Assembly: GCF_037975245.1 (NCBI RefSeq)
Contig: NC_092567.1
Coordinates: 19,901,376 to 19,965,375, forward strand
Source of the DNA: Apostichopus japonicus
Lineage: Eukaryota > Echinodermata > Holothuroidea > Aspidochirotida > Stichopodidae
Direction of reading: 5' to 3'
Length of the DNA: 64,000 bases
How positions within the stretch are numbered: position 1 is the first letter of the stretch; each line of letters starts with the position of its first letter. The notes below the pieces were generated by a model. It saw only the letters and a program-made list of their open reading frames with translations, did no database searches and was not told the origin of the DNA. This document shows, piece after piece, positions 1 through 11,271 of the stretch. The position numbers and the translations under genes are program-made.

Positions 1-1010
1 AATCTGTTTACTATATATACACAGTGTTTTAATCTGACTAGATTAGAACACTGTTCTCTTATCTGTTTACTATATATAAACAGTGTTAATATCTGATCTG
101 AATAGAACACTGTTCCATTATCTGTTTACTATAAAGTGTGTATATCTGACTACATTAGAACACTGTTCTATTATCTGTTTACTATATTAACAGTGTTTAT
201 ATCTGACTAGATTAGAACACTGTTCTAATCTGTTTTCTATATATAAACACTGTTTATATCCGATCAGAAAAGAACGATTAGAACACAGTTCTAAGCTGTT
301 TACTATATATAAACACTGTTTATATCTGATCAGAATAGAACACTGTTCACATCTGTTTACTATATAAACAGTGTTTATATCTGACTAGATTAGAACACTG
401 TTCTATTATCTGTTACTATATTTAAACAGTCCTTAAATCTGACAAGATTAGAACACAGTTCTAAGCTGTTTACTATATATAAACACTGTTTATATCTGAT
501 CAGAATAGAACAATGTTCAGATATGTTTATTATGTATAAACACTGTTTAATAGCTGAATAGATTAGAACACTGTTCTGATCCGTTTACTATATATAAACA
601 CTGTTTATATCTGATCAGAATAGAATACTGTTCAGATATGTTTATTATGTATAAACACTGTTTAATAGCTGATTAGACTAGAACACTGTTCTGATCTGTT
701 TACTATATATAAACAATGTTTATATCTGATCAGAATAGAACAATGTTCAGATATATTTATTATGTATAACACTGTTTCATAGCTGTTTAGATTAGAACAC
801 TATTTCATCTGTTTACTATATATAAACAGTTTACATCTGATCATTATACAACACGCTTCAAGTCTCTTTATTATGTATAAACACTGTTTCATTGCAGATT
901 AGACTAGATTAGGACACTGTTCTGATCTGTTTACTATATATAAACACTGTTTTATAGCTGATTAGATTAGAACACTGTTCTCATCTGTTTACCATATATG
1001 AACAAACACT
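1..1010. repeat. Satellite array, about 53-60 bp monomers built from palindromes
   Basis: About 16-17 degenerate monomers, open at the left window edge. Each monomer carries two short palindromes with the same core: AGAACACTGTTCT (first copies at 45-57, 104-116 and 157-169) and TATAAACACTGTTTATA or a shorter form. A third palindrome, TCTGATCAGA, lies between them in many units. The motif CTGTTTACTATATA recurs at the start of most units. No ORF runs through the array. It lies in the TTC17 intron downstream of the exon at 1287-1140. Confidence 0.9.
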
Positions 1011-1139
1011 TAAAAAATATATATTTAAACAAATTTAAAACAGTTCTGAGACTTAACAAAGTGGTTCTCAATATTCAAACCAGCGCTAAATGAAAGTTCA
1101 GACTATTTCTGGAGAAGAAACCAAAGCAAAATATCTTAC

Positions 1140-1287
1140 GGCTAAGACATTTCCCAGCATAAAGTAGAGGACTTCCATGTCTTCTCCAGATTCCATAGCA
1201 CTCTGTACCAAGATGGCGGCGTCCGAAGATTGATGGCTTCTGTGAAGAACGTTGGCCATGTTCAGAAGAGCAATGTTCTTGTCTTTC
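1140..1287 (-). CDS. TTC17: TTC17 exon (fifth coding exon seen; TPR region)
   Basis: Minus-strand exon between acceptor cttttcacag and donor gtaagat. It encodes a TPR helix pair reading KDKNIALLNMANVLHRSHQ, then SSDAAILVQSAM, ending LGNVLA. This matches the vertebrate TTC17 segment with 'ALVNLANVLHRAH', 'ADAAVVVHAAL' and 'LGNIYA', recalled from the family rather than searched. The first base completes a codon with the two bases left by the exon at 2118-2227, so the phases agree exactly. TTC17 is a large TPR protein linked to actin organisation and ciliogenesis. The next exon lies left of the window, past the satellite. Orthology is secure because five adjacent exons follow TTC17 in order. Confidence 0.9.
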
Positions 1288-2117
1288 CTGTGAAAAGTTA
1301 CAGTTTAGCAATGTAATAAAACACTACAACAACAAACAAATATATAAATAAATACCCTTGTACACCAATGGCCAATTGATGAAAAGGAAAATATTCCTTA
1401 CTTTTGATCCCAAAGGTCACACATTAAAGAGTCTGCAGGGAGCGATATTCTAATTCTTCTTGAAATACCAAAGAAATACCAAAATTGGCAATGCAAGAAA
1501 ACATTTCCATACACACAATAGGCTATAGTCTACACCATTCATCGACTTGTCCAGGAAAGGCGAATGATCGCATAGTTTATTACCATATCTCACATTTTAA
1601 GAGTCTGTTGGTGCACTGTTCCAATCTCTCTTACAAAATATGCAAATAAATAATATTAGCAAATCACTAGAGAGGAAGAAATGCACAGAACCGTCCGCTA
1701 CTTTGCCCAAAAATTCCCTCATTTAAAGACGTCCCTACAATGTTTACAGAAAATAAACATGCAACACTGAACACAGACAGCAGGCTATGAACAAATACAA
1801 TTCTTATTATTTGTCAATTACTTGACACCTGAGTCTTTCGTTACCCTCAGAGTCACCAAGGCTGCCCTCACCCCCCACCCCCCACTCCCAACCCCAGGTT
1901 CAGAATAACCAAGGCGTATCATGAGTTTAACCTAATCTATCTATCTACTTCACACACAAATCTTATCTGATTACAAACTTTACCAATCCAAAAAACCTTC
2001 AAACCAAAAATTCCAAGAGGTTCAACAGATGATCGATAAATTTTCTGCAAAATTCCTCTTTTTATCACAAAGAATGATACACATGATCAAACAGATAAAA
2101 CAAAAAGATTATCTTAC
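1288..2117 (-). other. TTC17: TTC17 intron
   Basis: Intron between two recognised TTC17 exons (minus-strand donor gtaagat at 2117, acceptor cacag at 1288). AT-rich, with a C-run at about 1868-1888. I see no repeat or gene in it. Confidence 0.75.
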
Positions 2118-2227
2118 TGTTTGGAGAAATGGAGAGCCCTCCTTGAGCATTCAATCACTTCCTTGGAATTCCCCTTAATCCTCCAAAAATAGCCAGCGAT
2201 GTCATACAATACCCAGGATGTTTTGTT
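2118..2227 (-). CDS. TTC17: TTC17 exon (fourth coding exon seen)
   Basis: Minus strand, acceptor ctgaatag, donor gtaagata. It reads NKTSWVLYDIAGYFWRIKGN, then SKEVIECSRRALHFSK, and leaves two bases (ca) of a split Gln codon. Vertebrate TTC17 has 'NTSSWVLYNMASFYWRIKNE' followed by 'VVECAMRALHFSS' at this place, so length and sequence agree. The upstream pyrimidine tract is long (poly-T on the minus strand). The exon starts in phase 0, matching the phase-0 end of the exon at 4165-4281. Confidence 0.92.
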
Positions 2228-3640
2228 CTATTCAGAAAAAAAAGAAGAAAAAAAAAGGGAATCATGATTTTTTTTTGTCCAAAAATGGAAAAACGAGAGA
2301 GGAAAGTTCATTTGTATCGGAGAGTTCATAAAAAAAAAGATAAGATCAAATAACATTTTAGAAAAGTTTAGATACACAAAAACAAATTTTATCTCTTTTC
2401 CAATCAACATTACTTATCTGAGCATTTATAACCATACCAGCAGGACCAACAAGGAGTAAAATATACTGTATGATACCGTCAATTTTAATACAGTTTTTTC
2501 ATGTAATATCCCTATTGATGACATGTGAGCAGTTCATACCAGTTTCATGAATTTTCTGAAAGTTATATGAGTTTGTAGAAAAGAGAAGTTCCAGTTAACC
2601 AGCAGGATAAAAATACTTTCAATACATAGCAAATGGATAAATTAGCATTCCATTATCTGTTAATGAGTCAATGTTGCTATTTAGCACAACACAAGATCAA
2701 AAGCCTACTGTAGTGGTACAGCAGTGTTGAATAATTTTATTAGGTTTAAGGACCCTTAAAGGTAAGAATACACTTTATTACTAGAAGTGAATTATTTCTT
2801 TAGCATTACTGATTCAAGGAAAAAATTTTTAAGATCTTTTTACTTTTTTTTTTCTGTTTGTACCTCAGACAACCAGGTCTCACGTTTTGGTTGTCCGAAC
2901 AGCGAATTTGGTAGTCTGAAAGAATTTAGCAAACTAACAACAGCCAACATGTACACTGTAGGAGAAGTGTGTAGGTTTGGAGCAAAGACCACCAGCTTTA
3001 GGCCAGTCAAAATCCCCTTTCGGGTGGATCATGTGCCTACCAACTTTTATTATTGTATTTCAGTATTTCCAAAGTGGATCAAGGGTGAACTAATGTATCA
3101 CTTGATCTTTTCCAGGTTATATAGTCACAATGCCATTTAAAGTTGATGTAAACCACTACAAATTCTGTCGGATGACCAACTAAGTTGATTTTGGTCAACT
3201 CAACAGAAATTTGGTCGTCTCGATCCCAATATCGGACGGCCGTTAAATATTGGCCTTGTGGTTGCGGGTTGATATGCAACATAATTAACATTGCTGAAAA
3301 CATTAAACATCAAAGACTCAAACATCCACAATCAAAGCACACAATTTCCAAGATACAACCACTTAGTGCTAGGCAGGTTAAGAAACTGGAGTTTGGGATA
3401 AGGGATTCTGCTTACTGGTAGAGGTGGTTACCAAAGGTAACCATAAACAAAGTCACTTCTTTGGGAGCCCACTCAATCAAAACTTTCCAAGAGGCTTGTC
3501 AAATGACGACCAGACACTTTTAAAGCATAGTTATACACTTGATGCTAACGTCCATACAATAATCCTGTTCCAGGACAATGTTCAGATCACCAGTAAATTT
3601 TTTTTCCAAAATCACCCATCCTTATTCATAGTGATCTGCT
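2228..3640. other. TTC17 intron, no recognised gene
   Basis: Intronic AT-rich sequence between the exons at 4165-4281 and 2118-2227. A 117-codon plus-strand ORF (2787-3140) is antisense to the gene, low-complexity at its start and like no family I know. I treat it as chance. Confidence 0.6.
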
Positions 3641-3664
3641 GCCAGGCTGATCACTCGCACTAGC

Positions 3665-4137
3665 CCTGTCTCTCACATCACCCCCATACTTCATGACCTT
3701 CATTGGCTACCTGTCAAACTGCGTATTGATTACAAGGTACTCCCGTTAACCTTCAAATGTATTCATGGTATTGGGCCACACTACTTTGGTGAAATTGTTC
3801 AAAGTTATACCCCAACTCGCCATCTGTGCTCTAGCACCCAATTATTGCTCTCTATGCACCCTGTGTCCCCTAAATCTTATGGCGAGTGATCTTGCCAGTA
3901 CTCCTCAACCCTCCTTTGGAATAAACTCCCACTCAACATCAAGAATAAAGAATGTCATGTCTGTGGAGATGTTCAAAACTGTTTGAAGACACACCTGTTT
4001 TCATTGTTATAATTGTTATGTTTACTATTATTGTATATTGTGTACATATTCTTTTGTACAGCGCGGCGAGACTTTATTGTAAGTTGCGCTAGATACAACA
4101 ACTGTTTATTATTATCATTATTATCATTATTATAGTG
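3665..4137 (+). mobile_element. LINE 3' end (L2/CR1-like), degraded
   Basis: Plus-strand translation gives the typical C-terminal reverse-transcriptase tail of L2/CR1-type LINEs: ITPILHDLHWLPVKLRIDYK, then LPLTFKCIHGIGPHYF and SYTPTRHLCSS. After an in-frame TGA and small indels comes LLWNKLPLNIK, ending LKTHLFSLL and a stop near 4011. The 3' tail is a short TTATTA/TCATTA microsatellite (about 4104-4136), typical of L2-like LINEs. It is 5'-truncated, lies inside a TTC17 intron opposite to the gene, and is dead. Confidence 0.85.
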
Positions 4138-4164
4138 AGAAAACCACTTTTCCATGACACTGAC

Positions 4165-4281
4165 CTTGGACAGAGCTTTGCTGAGTAGATGCCCGATGTT
4201 CTCTAATGTATCTTGCTGAGGTAGAAGATAAGAGAGCTCCGGCTCTGGGTGGTTGCTAAGGTTATGACGTTCCTGAACGGA
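4165..4281 (-). CDS. TTC17: TTC17 exon (third coding exon seen)
   Basis: Minus strand, acceptor ttctaacag, donor gtcagtg; 117 bp, 39 codons, phase 0 at both ends. It reads SVQERHNLSNHPEPELSYLL and then ENIGHLLSKALSK. The vertebrate counterpart has 'GVQERVNLS' followed by 'DDIGHLIHEGLQK', the linker before the first TPR helices. The LINE remnant ends only about 30 bp away on the donor side. Confidence 0.92.
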
Positions 4282-4474
4282 CTGTTAGAAAGTAACACAA
4301 ATCGATACATAAACCCAAGATAAATTGTTACAGGGTAAAATATATTCAAACTGATTGATCTGTCCTTCATCAATGCAGAAGTTTAATATGAAATGTGGCT
4401 ATAGTATATATATTAATATTTAATTATACATCAAGTAACTTAGTGTAACCTATATTATACACTCAGAGTACAGT

Positions 4475-5210
4475 AACTTACCCTGATGAAGATCATAATA
4501 CGTATGCATAATCAAGGCAGGTCAAAGCCCTTTTTTCCACATGTTTTTCCACATACTTTTAAACACTCCTTTTTAGATCTAGCTATGTTTGCTAAGTACA
4601 TTCCAAGAATCAATGCAAATTCATGAATATACCACCTGCTTTAAACTTGCCTGAAGATGGTCACATAGGTGTGCGTAAAGAAAGACAGGACAAAAATAAT
4701 TTCAATGCATTTTTTTTCCACGTACTGAAGCACTCCTCTTTAGCTCTAGCTTTATTGCAAAGTGCAATCCAACAATCCAATGCATATTCATGAATATGCC
4801 ACCTGTGCTAACCTCACCTGAAGATGGTCACATGCATACATTATGAAAAGACAGGATATAAAACTATTAATGCATTTCTTTCCACATACTTAAGCACTCC
4901 TTTTTAGATCTAGCTATGTGGTAAAGTACAATCCAACAATCCAATGCATATTCATGAATATATCACCTGCTTTAAACTCATCTGAAGATGATCACATATG
5001 CATCCATAATGAATAGACAGGATATGAAACTTTTAATGCATTTTTTTTCCACATACTGAAGCACTCCTTTTTAGATGTAGCTATGTTGCAAAGTGCATTC
5101 CAACAATCAATGAATATTCATGACTGAATATACCACAAACATTCCAGCAGCTTTGAACTCACCTGAAGATGATCATATGCATGCATACTGAAAGGCAGGT
5201 CAAAAACTCG
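4475..5210. repeat. Tandem repeat (about 165-180 bp) that includes the end of a TTC17 exon and its donor
   Basis: About four to five units share AAGCACTCCTTTTTAGAT, CATATTCATGAATATACCAC and a piece beginning CTGAAGATG (at 4651, 4818, 4982 and, in the real exon, 5163). Spacing between these anchors is 167, 164 and 181 bp. A more diverged unit may start near 4480. The rightmost unit overlaps the true exon 5163-5274, so the array grew from the exon-intron boundary into the intron. On the minus strand the copied donor reads gtgagg at 4818, atgagt (mutated) at 4982 and gcaag at 4651. Confidence 0.8.
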
Positions 5211-5274
5211 GGTGCAGTTAGGACGTAGAAACTTCTTACTCTCGTTAACCTTGATACTCAGGTACTCTGTGACA
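5163..5274 (-). CDS. TTC17: TTC17 exon (second coding exon seen)
   Basis: Minus strand, acceptor tttcctacag, donor gtgagttc; 112 bp. One base completes the Ser codon split from the exon at 7157-7413. It reads VTEYLSIKVNESKKFLRPNC, then TRVFDLPFSMHAYDHLQ, and joins in phase to SVQERHN. Vertebrate TTC17 has 'PDCTKILELPYSIHAFQHLRGVQERVN' spanning the same junction, recalled from the family. The donor-side end of this exon is the seed of the intronic tandem repeat next to it. Confidence 0.92.
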
Positions 5275-7156
5275 CTGTAGGAAATGAAGAGAATTCAATT
5301 CTGGTCAGACATGATTTTACCAAAGAAATCTTTTGCATTTCCTCATTTTTGGGGACTTCTTCTCAAAATGTTTGGCATCCCATGAGTTAAACTGACCCAT
5401 CAGCCATCATCATTAATCTATGTGATAGAGTTAATGTACTTCCATGCTTTCGATCGCTCGAACAGTGAAGAAATATCGCACTCCAATTGGCAGATATGAA
5501 TGTGGCATAGGTTTATATGGTTCCTAAGTTACACACACATGGCTGTGCAGACTAGCTTGAGTTTCTATGTTTAAATAAGACATAATTGAGCCTTGTGTGC
5601 TTTTCAAGTTGATTTTATTTTAATATTTTATGATTATTTAATTATTGAAATGTTTCATTTTCTGTTCAGTCTCGACTGTCTCGTCTAGCAGACACACTTT
5701 TTTCTACATCCTACTTTCTCTTATACTCTTTGTACTGTACTTAGCTTACTTTAATTAAAGCCTTGTTATGCATGCCATTATATAAGTACATGAACTAACC
5801 GATCCCTAACTCTACAATTTTATTGGTACCATGGGAAAACAGGAGTAAACATAACCAAACAATTAGTAGGATGTACCTTTTAGGTCTCTCGAAAAGGAAA
5901 ACTATGGAGTCACTCTTACCTATGTTGCAAAATTGTGAGGGGGCACAGCGGATTGCAAAGTCGGCAATGCCTATAACGCAGATCGCAAAGTCGGCAATTA
6001 CTATTACGGTAAGATTCCTCCAACTCGGCAGCATACAGAAACATTGTACTCAAAGCCAAAGCTAAACTGCATTAAATCGGGGCACACATTTTGGAAACTA
6101 TGCATGTTAAGTTCTTCAATACCGCCCTCATTACCTTTCAGAGAAACATTTCATACTTTTGTTTTGTTTTCCAATAACTTTTGGCTCATTTGCAGAGATT
6201 GGATGAATAAAGAATTCAAACAAAATGATTTGAGTCCTTTCTTCGTTATCGTTTCTATTTTATCAAATTCAAAACGTTAATCAGACACATTTTTTGAATT
6301 TCTTGAATAAAGTACTGTACTACAACTAGCACATTTTTCTTGACAAATACTGACGTCATTTTTAAATGCCAAACAATTTGCTTCAGATGAGATGAGAACT
6401 TTTCCCTACCTTATTCAAGCAGTACTCAACATTTTTTTTTCTTAAAAAGGCAACAAAATTATCTCTTTTTTTACTTAAAAAGCAAACCTGATTTTATGAC
6501 TTCTTTTTTGTAATGTTCATCAACAAAAGAAGTTGTGGGTAATGTTCATAACATAAATATTAATACAATCAATAATTGAAGATTTCTGCAGATGAACTGA
6601 TTGTTTGTTACAGTAGCATGGTGACTTCGAAGTTCGGACACTTAAGACTTAAAACACCCCAAAACTAAATCTTCTGGTATAAATCACCAGAAAATATACT
6701 TCATATGGTGGGAGAATTGTGTTATAGTACGATACACGGCCAAACTTTCTTTCTTGCAAACTGTTTTCACGTTGTTTTCCAAGAAGGTTCTTCGTGATTG
6801 TGGAACTGGTATTTCTTTGCTAGAGTATTGCGAAGTTCGGACACGCAACCCACAGTGTGGCGCTGGTGATAAAATTGGTGGCGCAGTTGCTCTTTCAGTA
6901 ATTATAACAGACTTCATAGATCTTCGTCATTTTATTGACAAATATGTAAGTAATTTCTTGCACACGGGTCATTTTGGAGAGAAAATAACTGTAGCTTCGT
7001 ACTTTTTGGTGAAATTTGGCTCTTCCTGTAGGTTTTCATGGTGAAATCGTGTATTTCTTAGGGTGTCCGAACTTCGCAGTATGCCGAACTTGGCAATACT
7101 GGCTATACTGCGGGTACAATAACCTTAACATGTTTTTCCCATCAATGTAATCTCAC
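5275..7156. other. TTC17 intron with a short inverted repeat
   Basis: Mostly AT-rich intron. GCGAAGTTCGGACAC at 6830-6844 has an exact inverted partner at 7063-7077, and a 14-base copy lies at 6628-6641. Related 'AAAGTCGGCAAT' phrases occur near 5957 and 5990. This suggests the remains of a small fold-back element, but no TSD or superfamily could be read. Short ORFs here on either strand are not recognisable. Confidence 0.5.
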
Positions 7157-7413
7157 CTTATTCCTTTATTTTCTAAAGATATAGCCGTGCTGACGTACAG
7201 CTCAAACTCTGTCAGAGGTCGGCCGGCTTCTACGCAGTCCGAGTCGCTCCGCAGGAATTTCTCTTCCATGTCCGTGTCATCTTCGTTTGCCTCGATCTCT
7301 TTCTTGTGTCTCTCTAAATCTCGCTGCAGCCTCAAGACCTCTTCCGTTCTTCTCTCTTGTTCCAGGACGGCAAGCAGACTGTACGGCTCTTTCATGTTGA
7401 ATGCAGAGTCGAG
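7157..7413 (-). CDS. TTC17: TTC17 exon (first coding exon seen; N-terminal region)
   Basis: Minus strand, acceptor tattttcttag, donor gtgagatt; 257 bp, starts in phase 0 and ends in phase 2. It reads LDSAFNMKEPYSLLAVLEQE, a charged helix, DMEEKFLRSDSDCVEAGRPL and ends AISLENKGI. Vertebrate TTC17 has 'VDSPMNLKHPHDLVILMRQE', an acidic 'ENEDRDTGLEQ' segment and 'DLYDGTYITLESKDI' here. The internal Met is not the start, because the reading frame continues from the acceptor. The first exon, with the signal peptide and a 'THWVVTEDG'-like motif in vertebrates, was not found with certainty. Confidence 0.93.
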
Positions 7414-9156
7414 CTAAGAAAATAAAAAGCAACATGATATTGTCGCCGAAGTTAGCTTCAAGTTCCATAATGTTCATACATTGTCTAAAACTCATAACTA
7501 TTCTGATAAAAAAAAAAAGATTCAAATATTATGTAATAGTCCCAGTATCAATGCAAAACTTCTGACAAGGCCTAATGTTAAGAAATTAGTGTGCAGACAT
7601 ACGATAGCCTAAAGTACAAACATCGCTATGTTTACACAGGGTATAGTAGCTTTACAAAGAGTTGCAGTTTAACAACTTTTGGTTCTATTGAGAACAATTT
7701 GTGGTTGTTCTGAAGAGAAAGATGTTTGTTCATTCAATAAAAATGTATTTTGGTACTTTTTTTCACACGCCAAGTTGTTAGTGTGTGTTCCTCAAGAAAA
7801 AAAATAGATGCGTCCATCAGATGTAACCAGTTTGAAGGATTGGCATCCCTGGCTAAAACCCTGGGTCCGGGATGCAGAATCATGCGCCCTAACAATGCTG
7901 CAACAGGTGTGATGGAAAGAGCACATGTCTGTGCAAATCTTTCTGATATGATAGTGTACTGGAAATCAGGTGTAGTAAGGGCAGTAACATTCCTTCCTTT
8001 AAAGCATACCAGTAATGATGATCTCGCTGAGTTTGCTCAGTGGTTTAGTTCTTTCCTTCAGTTATGTGATTCCGTTGATGGTTTGACCAGATTCAACCAG
8101 GAATAGAAAGAATGACACTTAAGAAGTCAAACCTTGTTCAAAGCAAGTTTGCACATGTGTTGAACACTTTCATGAAGTTAACTGCATAAATTCTGCTTAC
8201 TGATTCATGAAGGTGCCTTGAAATACAAAATCGATGTTCTGTTTTTTACTGTGGCCATTCGTATGTTCATTGTGATGTGTCCACTTACAGTTGCATAATA
8301 CAGTGCTAGACTGGTGATATTTACTTTACAAGGTGGCAATTTTGAATGTTGGAAGCCCGACTGGCTGTTTGATCATGAATTTTGGTATCCTAAATACGGT
8401 TATATTATTAAGAGCCCAGGGCACCCGTCACATAGGATTTTTCAAGCTCTGAGTGACTGTATTGAGGAAATGTTTCTGCAGAGTATTTATTTCCATTCAC
8501 AAACTTTGTACAGCTACTGTAAAGCATTGGCCAAACTAAGGCCATGCGTTATTTTGTATAACTTATCAAAAACTACAGTGTTTTTTCATAAGGCATAAGT
8601 CTGTACGGTTGTGTATGTTTTATTCATATAGGCTAGGCTAGACTCAGTAACACCTGAGCTGTTACCTGCTTCAATGAGCCTAGTGAGTGGTAGTAGTTTC
8701 GCTACATTGCATTCCATACAGTTAGTGTGTGCTGCCACAAATACGGTGATGCAATACTTGAATGTAGTGTAATGACGTTGTCATTGTCTTAAACACTTTC
8801 ACCTTGAAAGGAACATATAAAAATTCAGTTTTAGGCAAACCTGCTGTGTAATCATGCCATCTTCTGTAACAACCCAATGTGTTGTACTCTTGACCGGATC
8901 AAGGGCTGCTAGAATTGCCAGAAAGGCAACCAACATTTGGCTCATGTTGGTTGCCATTTTTACTCCGGGACACTATGCATTTCACATCTACGGTGCACTG
9001 TACTGTAGAGCCGGAGATCGAGATCTACAGTATGGAACGCCAATAGAGAACATGTTGACGGCGACAATCGGAAATCACAAGCACCTTAATTGAATAACAA
9101 CTGCCTAAATAAATATAAAAACCGCATATGTTTAAAGTAGCATCGGTGATGTCAGG
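7414..9156. other. No recognised gene; unassigned ORFs
   Basis: Probably the TTC17 5' intron. Two plus-strand ORFs, 118 codons at 7750-8106 and 94 codons at 8314-8598, have fairly balanced composition but match no family I know and lack convincing splice partners. They may be remnants of a mobile element. I assign no function. Confidence 0.4.
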
Positions 9157-10536
9157 GTTCTTTCCTTCGCAGTATAGGCCAATCTCGAAAAGGAAGACCG
9201 AATAACGAAGCCCTTCATTAATAATCATCAAATAAGATACAATCGCCATGAAACTCTTCTTGTAGATCATAGACAGTGTAACGGCCGTGTCAGCCCTGGG
9301 GCACGGGGAGAGGGGTTTATGAAACCATTAGTTACGTGGTAAGGAGCAAGTCATGAAGCATATGGGCATCCAACTGTGATCTATTTCGGCCTCTTTATAA
9401 TTGCCGTCACGATTGACCTTTTTGTCAGGTTTCCTAATCTCTTTTTTCTTCATGTTACATCTTCTTTGGAAAATGACCTATTAAATATGTTTGATATAGT
9501 CAGGTAGCCATCTTGTGATCAACCCTTTTCTTTTTTTTACAGATTTATACAATTAACAGTATAGAGGGCGGTATGTCAGTATAGTCATTAAATACAAGTA
9601 TTCTGAATGCGTGACATGACCATCTAAGAAGCATTTCACCAATAGTTTCAAATACAAAACGAATTTAGTTTGAAATATCGAAGTGTTCTTTTTCGAGATT
9701 CGCAATATAGGCAAATCTCGAAAAGGAAGACCGAATGCCGATATTTCAAGCTAACTTCATATTTATTTGAATCTAATGGTGAAATGCTTCATTAGATGTT
9801 CATTTCCCAAAGAAGAGGAGACTCACAATATGAAGAAAAATGAAATCCACGAAAACTGTCGAATAAAGTCAATGGTGGCCGTCATTTTGCCGAAATAGAT
9901 CGCAGTTGTACGGATGCCCATAACGTTAAATGACTTGCTCCTTACCACGTAACTAATGGTTACATAATCCCCACTCCCCGTTGCCAGGGCCTACACGGCC
10001 ATTTAACTTTGTATGATCTACTCGAAGAGTTTCTTGACGATTGTATCTGTTTTACATGATTATTAATGAAGGTCTTCGTTTTTCGGTCTTCCTTTTCGAG
10101 ATTGGCCTATACTGCGAATTTCGAAAACGAAGATCGAAAAACGAAGACTTCGATATTTCAAACAAAATTCATTTTGTGTTTGAAACTATTGGTGAAATGC
10201 TTCTTTAGATTTTCATTTCCCGAAGAAGAGGAGACAGACAATATGAAGAAAAATGAAATCCACGAAAACTGTCGAATAAAGTCGGTGGTGTCCGTCATTT
10301 TGAAAAACCCGAAATAGATCACAGTTGTACGGATGCCCATAAGGATAAATGACTTGATCCTTACCACGTAACTAATGGTTACATAATCCCCACTCCCCGT
10401 TGCCAGGGCCTACACGGCCATTTAACTTTGTATGATCTACTCGAAGAGTTTCTTGACGATTGTATCTGTTTTACATGATTATTAATGAAGGTCTTCGTTT
10501 TCGGTCTTTCTTTTCGAGATTGGCTTTTACTGCGAA
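9157..10536. repeat. Fold-back block: 419-bp direct repeat plus an inverted copy
   Basis: The stretch at about 9698-10117 recurs at about 10117-10536, offset by 419 bp and nearly identical (for example CTTACCACGTAACTAATGG and the CTACTCGAAGAGTTTCTTGA segment). The interval 9157-9470 is the inverted copy of about 9825-10117. The arms contain CTTCGTTTTCGGTCTTCC and its reverse complement. A short palindrome of the type 'TTCGAGATT...AATCTCGAA' marks the units. GAAGACTTCG/TCTTCGTTTTAG phrases continue to about 10690. No transposase fragment is visible, so this looks like a non-autonomous fold-back element. Confidence 0.8.
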
Positions 10537-10928
10537 TCTCGAAAACGAAGATTGAAAAACGAAGACTTCTTTATTTGTTTTCGATTTTTCCATTCTTCTA
10601 TCTTGGATCTTCGTTTTAGATGTCTTCGTTTTAGAGATTTCACCAGTCTTCTGTCTTCGATCTTCGTTTGAGAGGTCTTCGTTTTAGACACACCCCATAA
10701 TATTACTCAACAGTGGTACTACCCCTTACGAACCATTTAAACTACAGTAGCACATGTGGTGAACCACTGCGTAAAGACTGTAGGAAGATGAGTGCATGTT
10801 GCTAACATATCCCTAAAAAGGCTGTACTTGAAATGTGGTGTTTGGGAATATTAAGTACTCAAAAGCATTTGATATTTGGTGTTGTGCAAAGTTTAAGTGG
10901 GCTGTGATATCTAGACTGCAAGGGTTAA

Positions 10929-11271
10929 AGGGTGTGAAGACTCGCGCAGAAAGAAACGTCTAATGCCGGTTATCTGACCTAGTTTCGAATGAGGTGTAAC
11001 ATAAGTGTTAGACACCACCATCGATCCCAGAAAATACGCACACAGCTTGCTACCTTCGGTAATTAGGCACTAGTGTACAGTCAGTACATACAGCTGCGGT
11101 CAATACCCACAGCACAGTGCACAAACGATACAGCGAAGGACATCTCAGGTCCAGCTAAAGATAACAAGATATCACGTTTCATTACTGTTTGCATTTTGTA
11201 GCGACAAGCAGAAAACTTCACTTGCAAGCAACGAGAGCACGGCACGCGGTTTGGGCGAGTCTTCAATGCCT
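10929..11271. mobile_element. TTAA-flanked MITE, copy 1
   Basis: Flanked by TTAA at 10925-10928 and 11272-11275. The ends are inverted repeats: AGGGTGTGAAGACTCGC at the left and GCGAGTCTTCAATGCCT at the right. Length 343 bp, no coding capacity. The interior is shared with copies at 24372-25084, 57482-57839 and (partial) 14345-14485. TTAA targets point to piggyBac- or Kolobok-type transposase; which one cannot be decided here. Confidence 0.85.

Noticed and set aside
1-1010. CRISPR-like array, or glucocorticoid-type response elements
   Set aside because: Units are contiguous tandem monomers without unique spacers, and the genome is eukaryotic. The AGAACA/TGTTCT halves are separated by 1 base, not the 3 required for a steroid receptor site.
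2787-3140. 117-codon plus-strand ORF in a TTC17 intron
   Set aside because: Antisense to the gene, Phe-rich start from a T-run, and no recognisable domain.
7750-8106. 118-codon plus-strand ORF
   Set aside because: Looks moderately protein-like but matches no family I recognise, and has no clear splice or promoter signals. Kept only as part of the region description.
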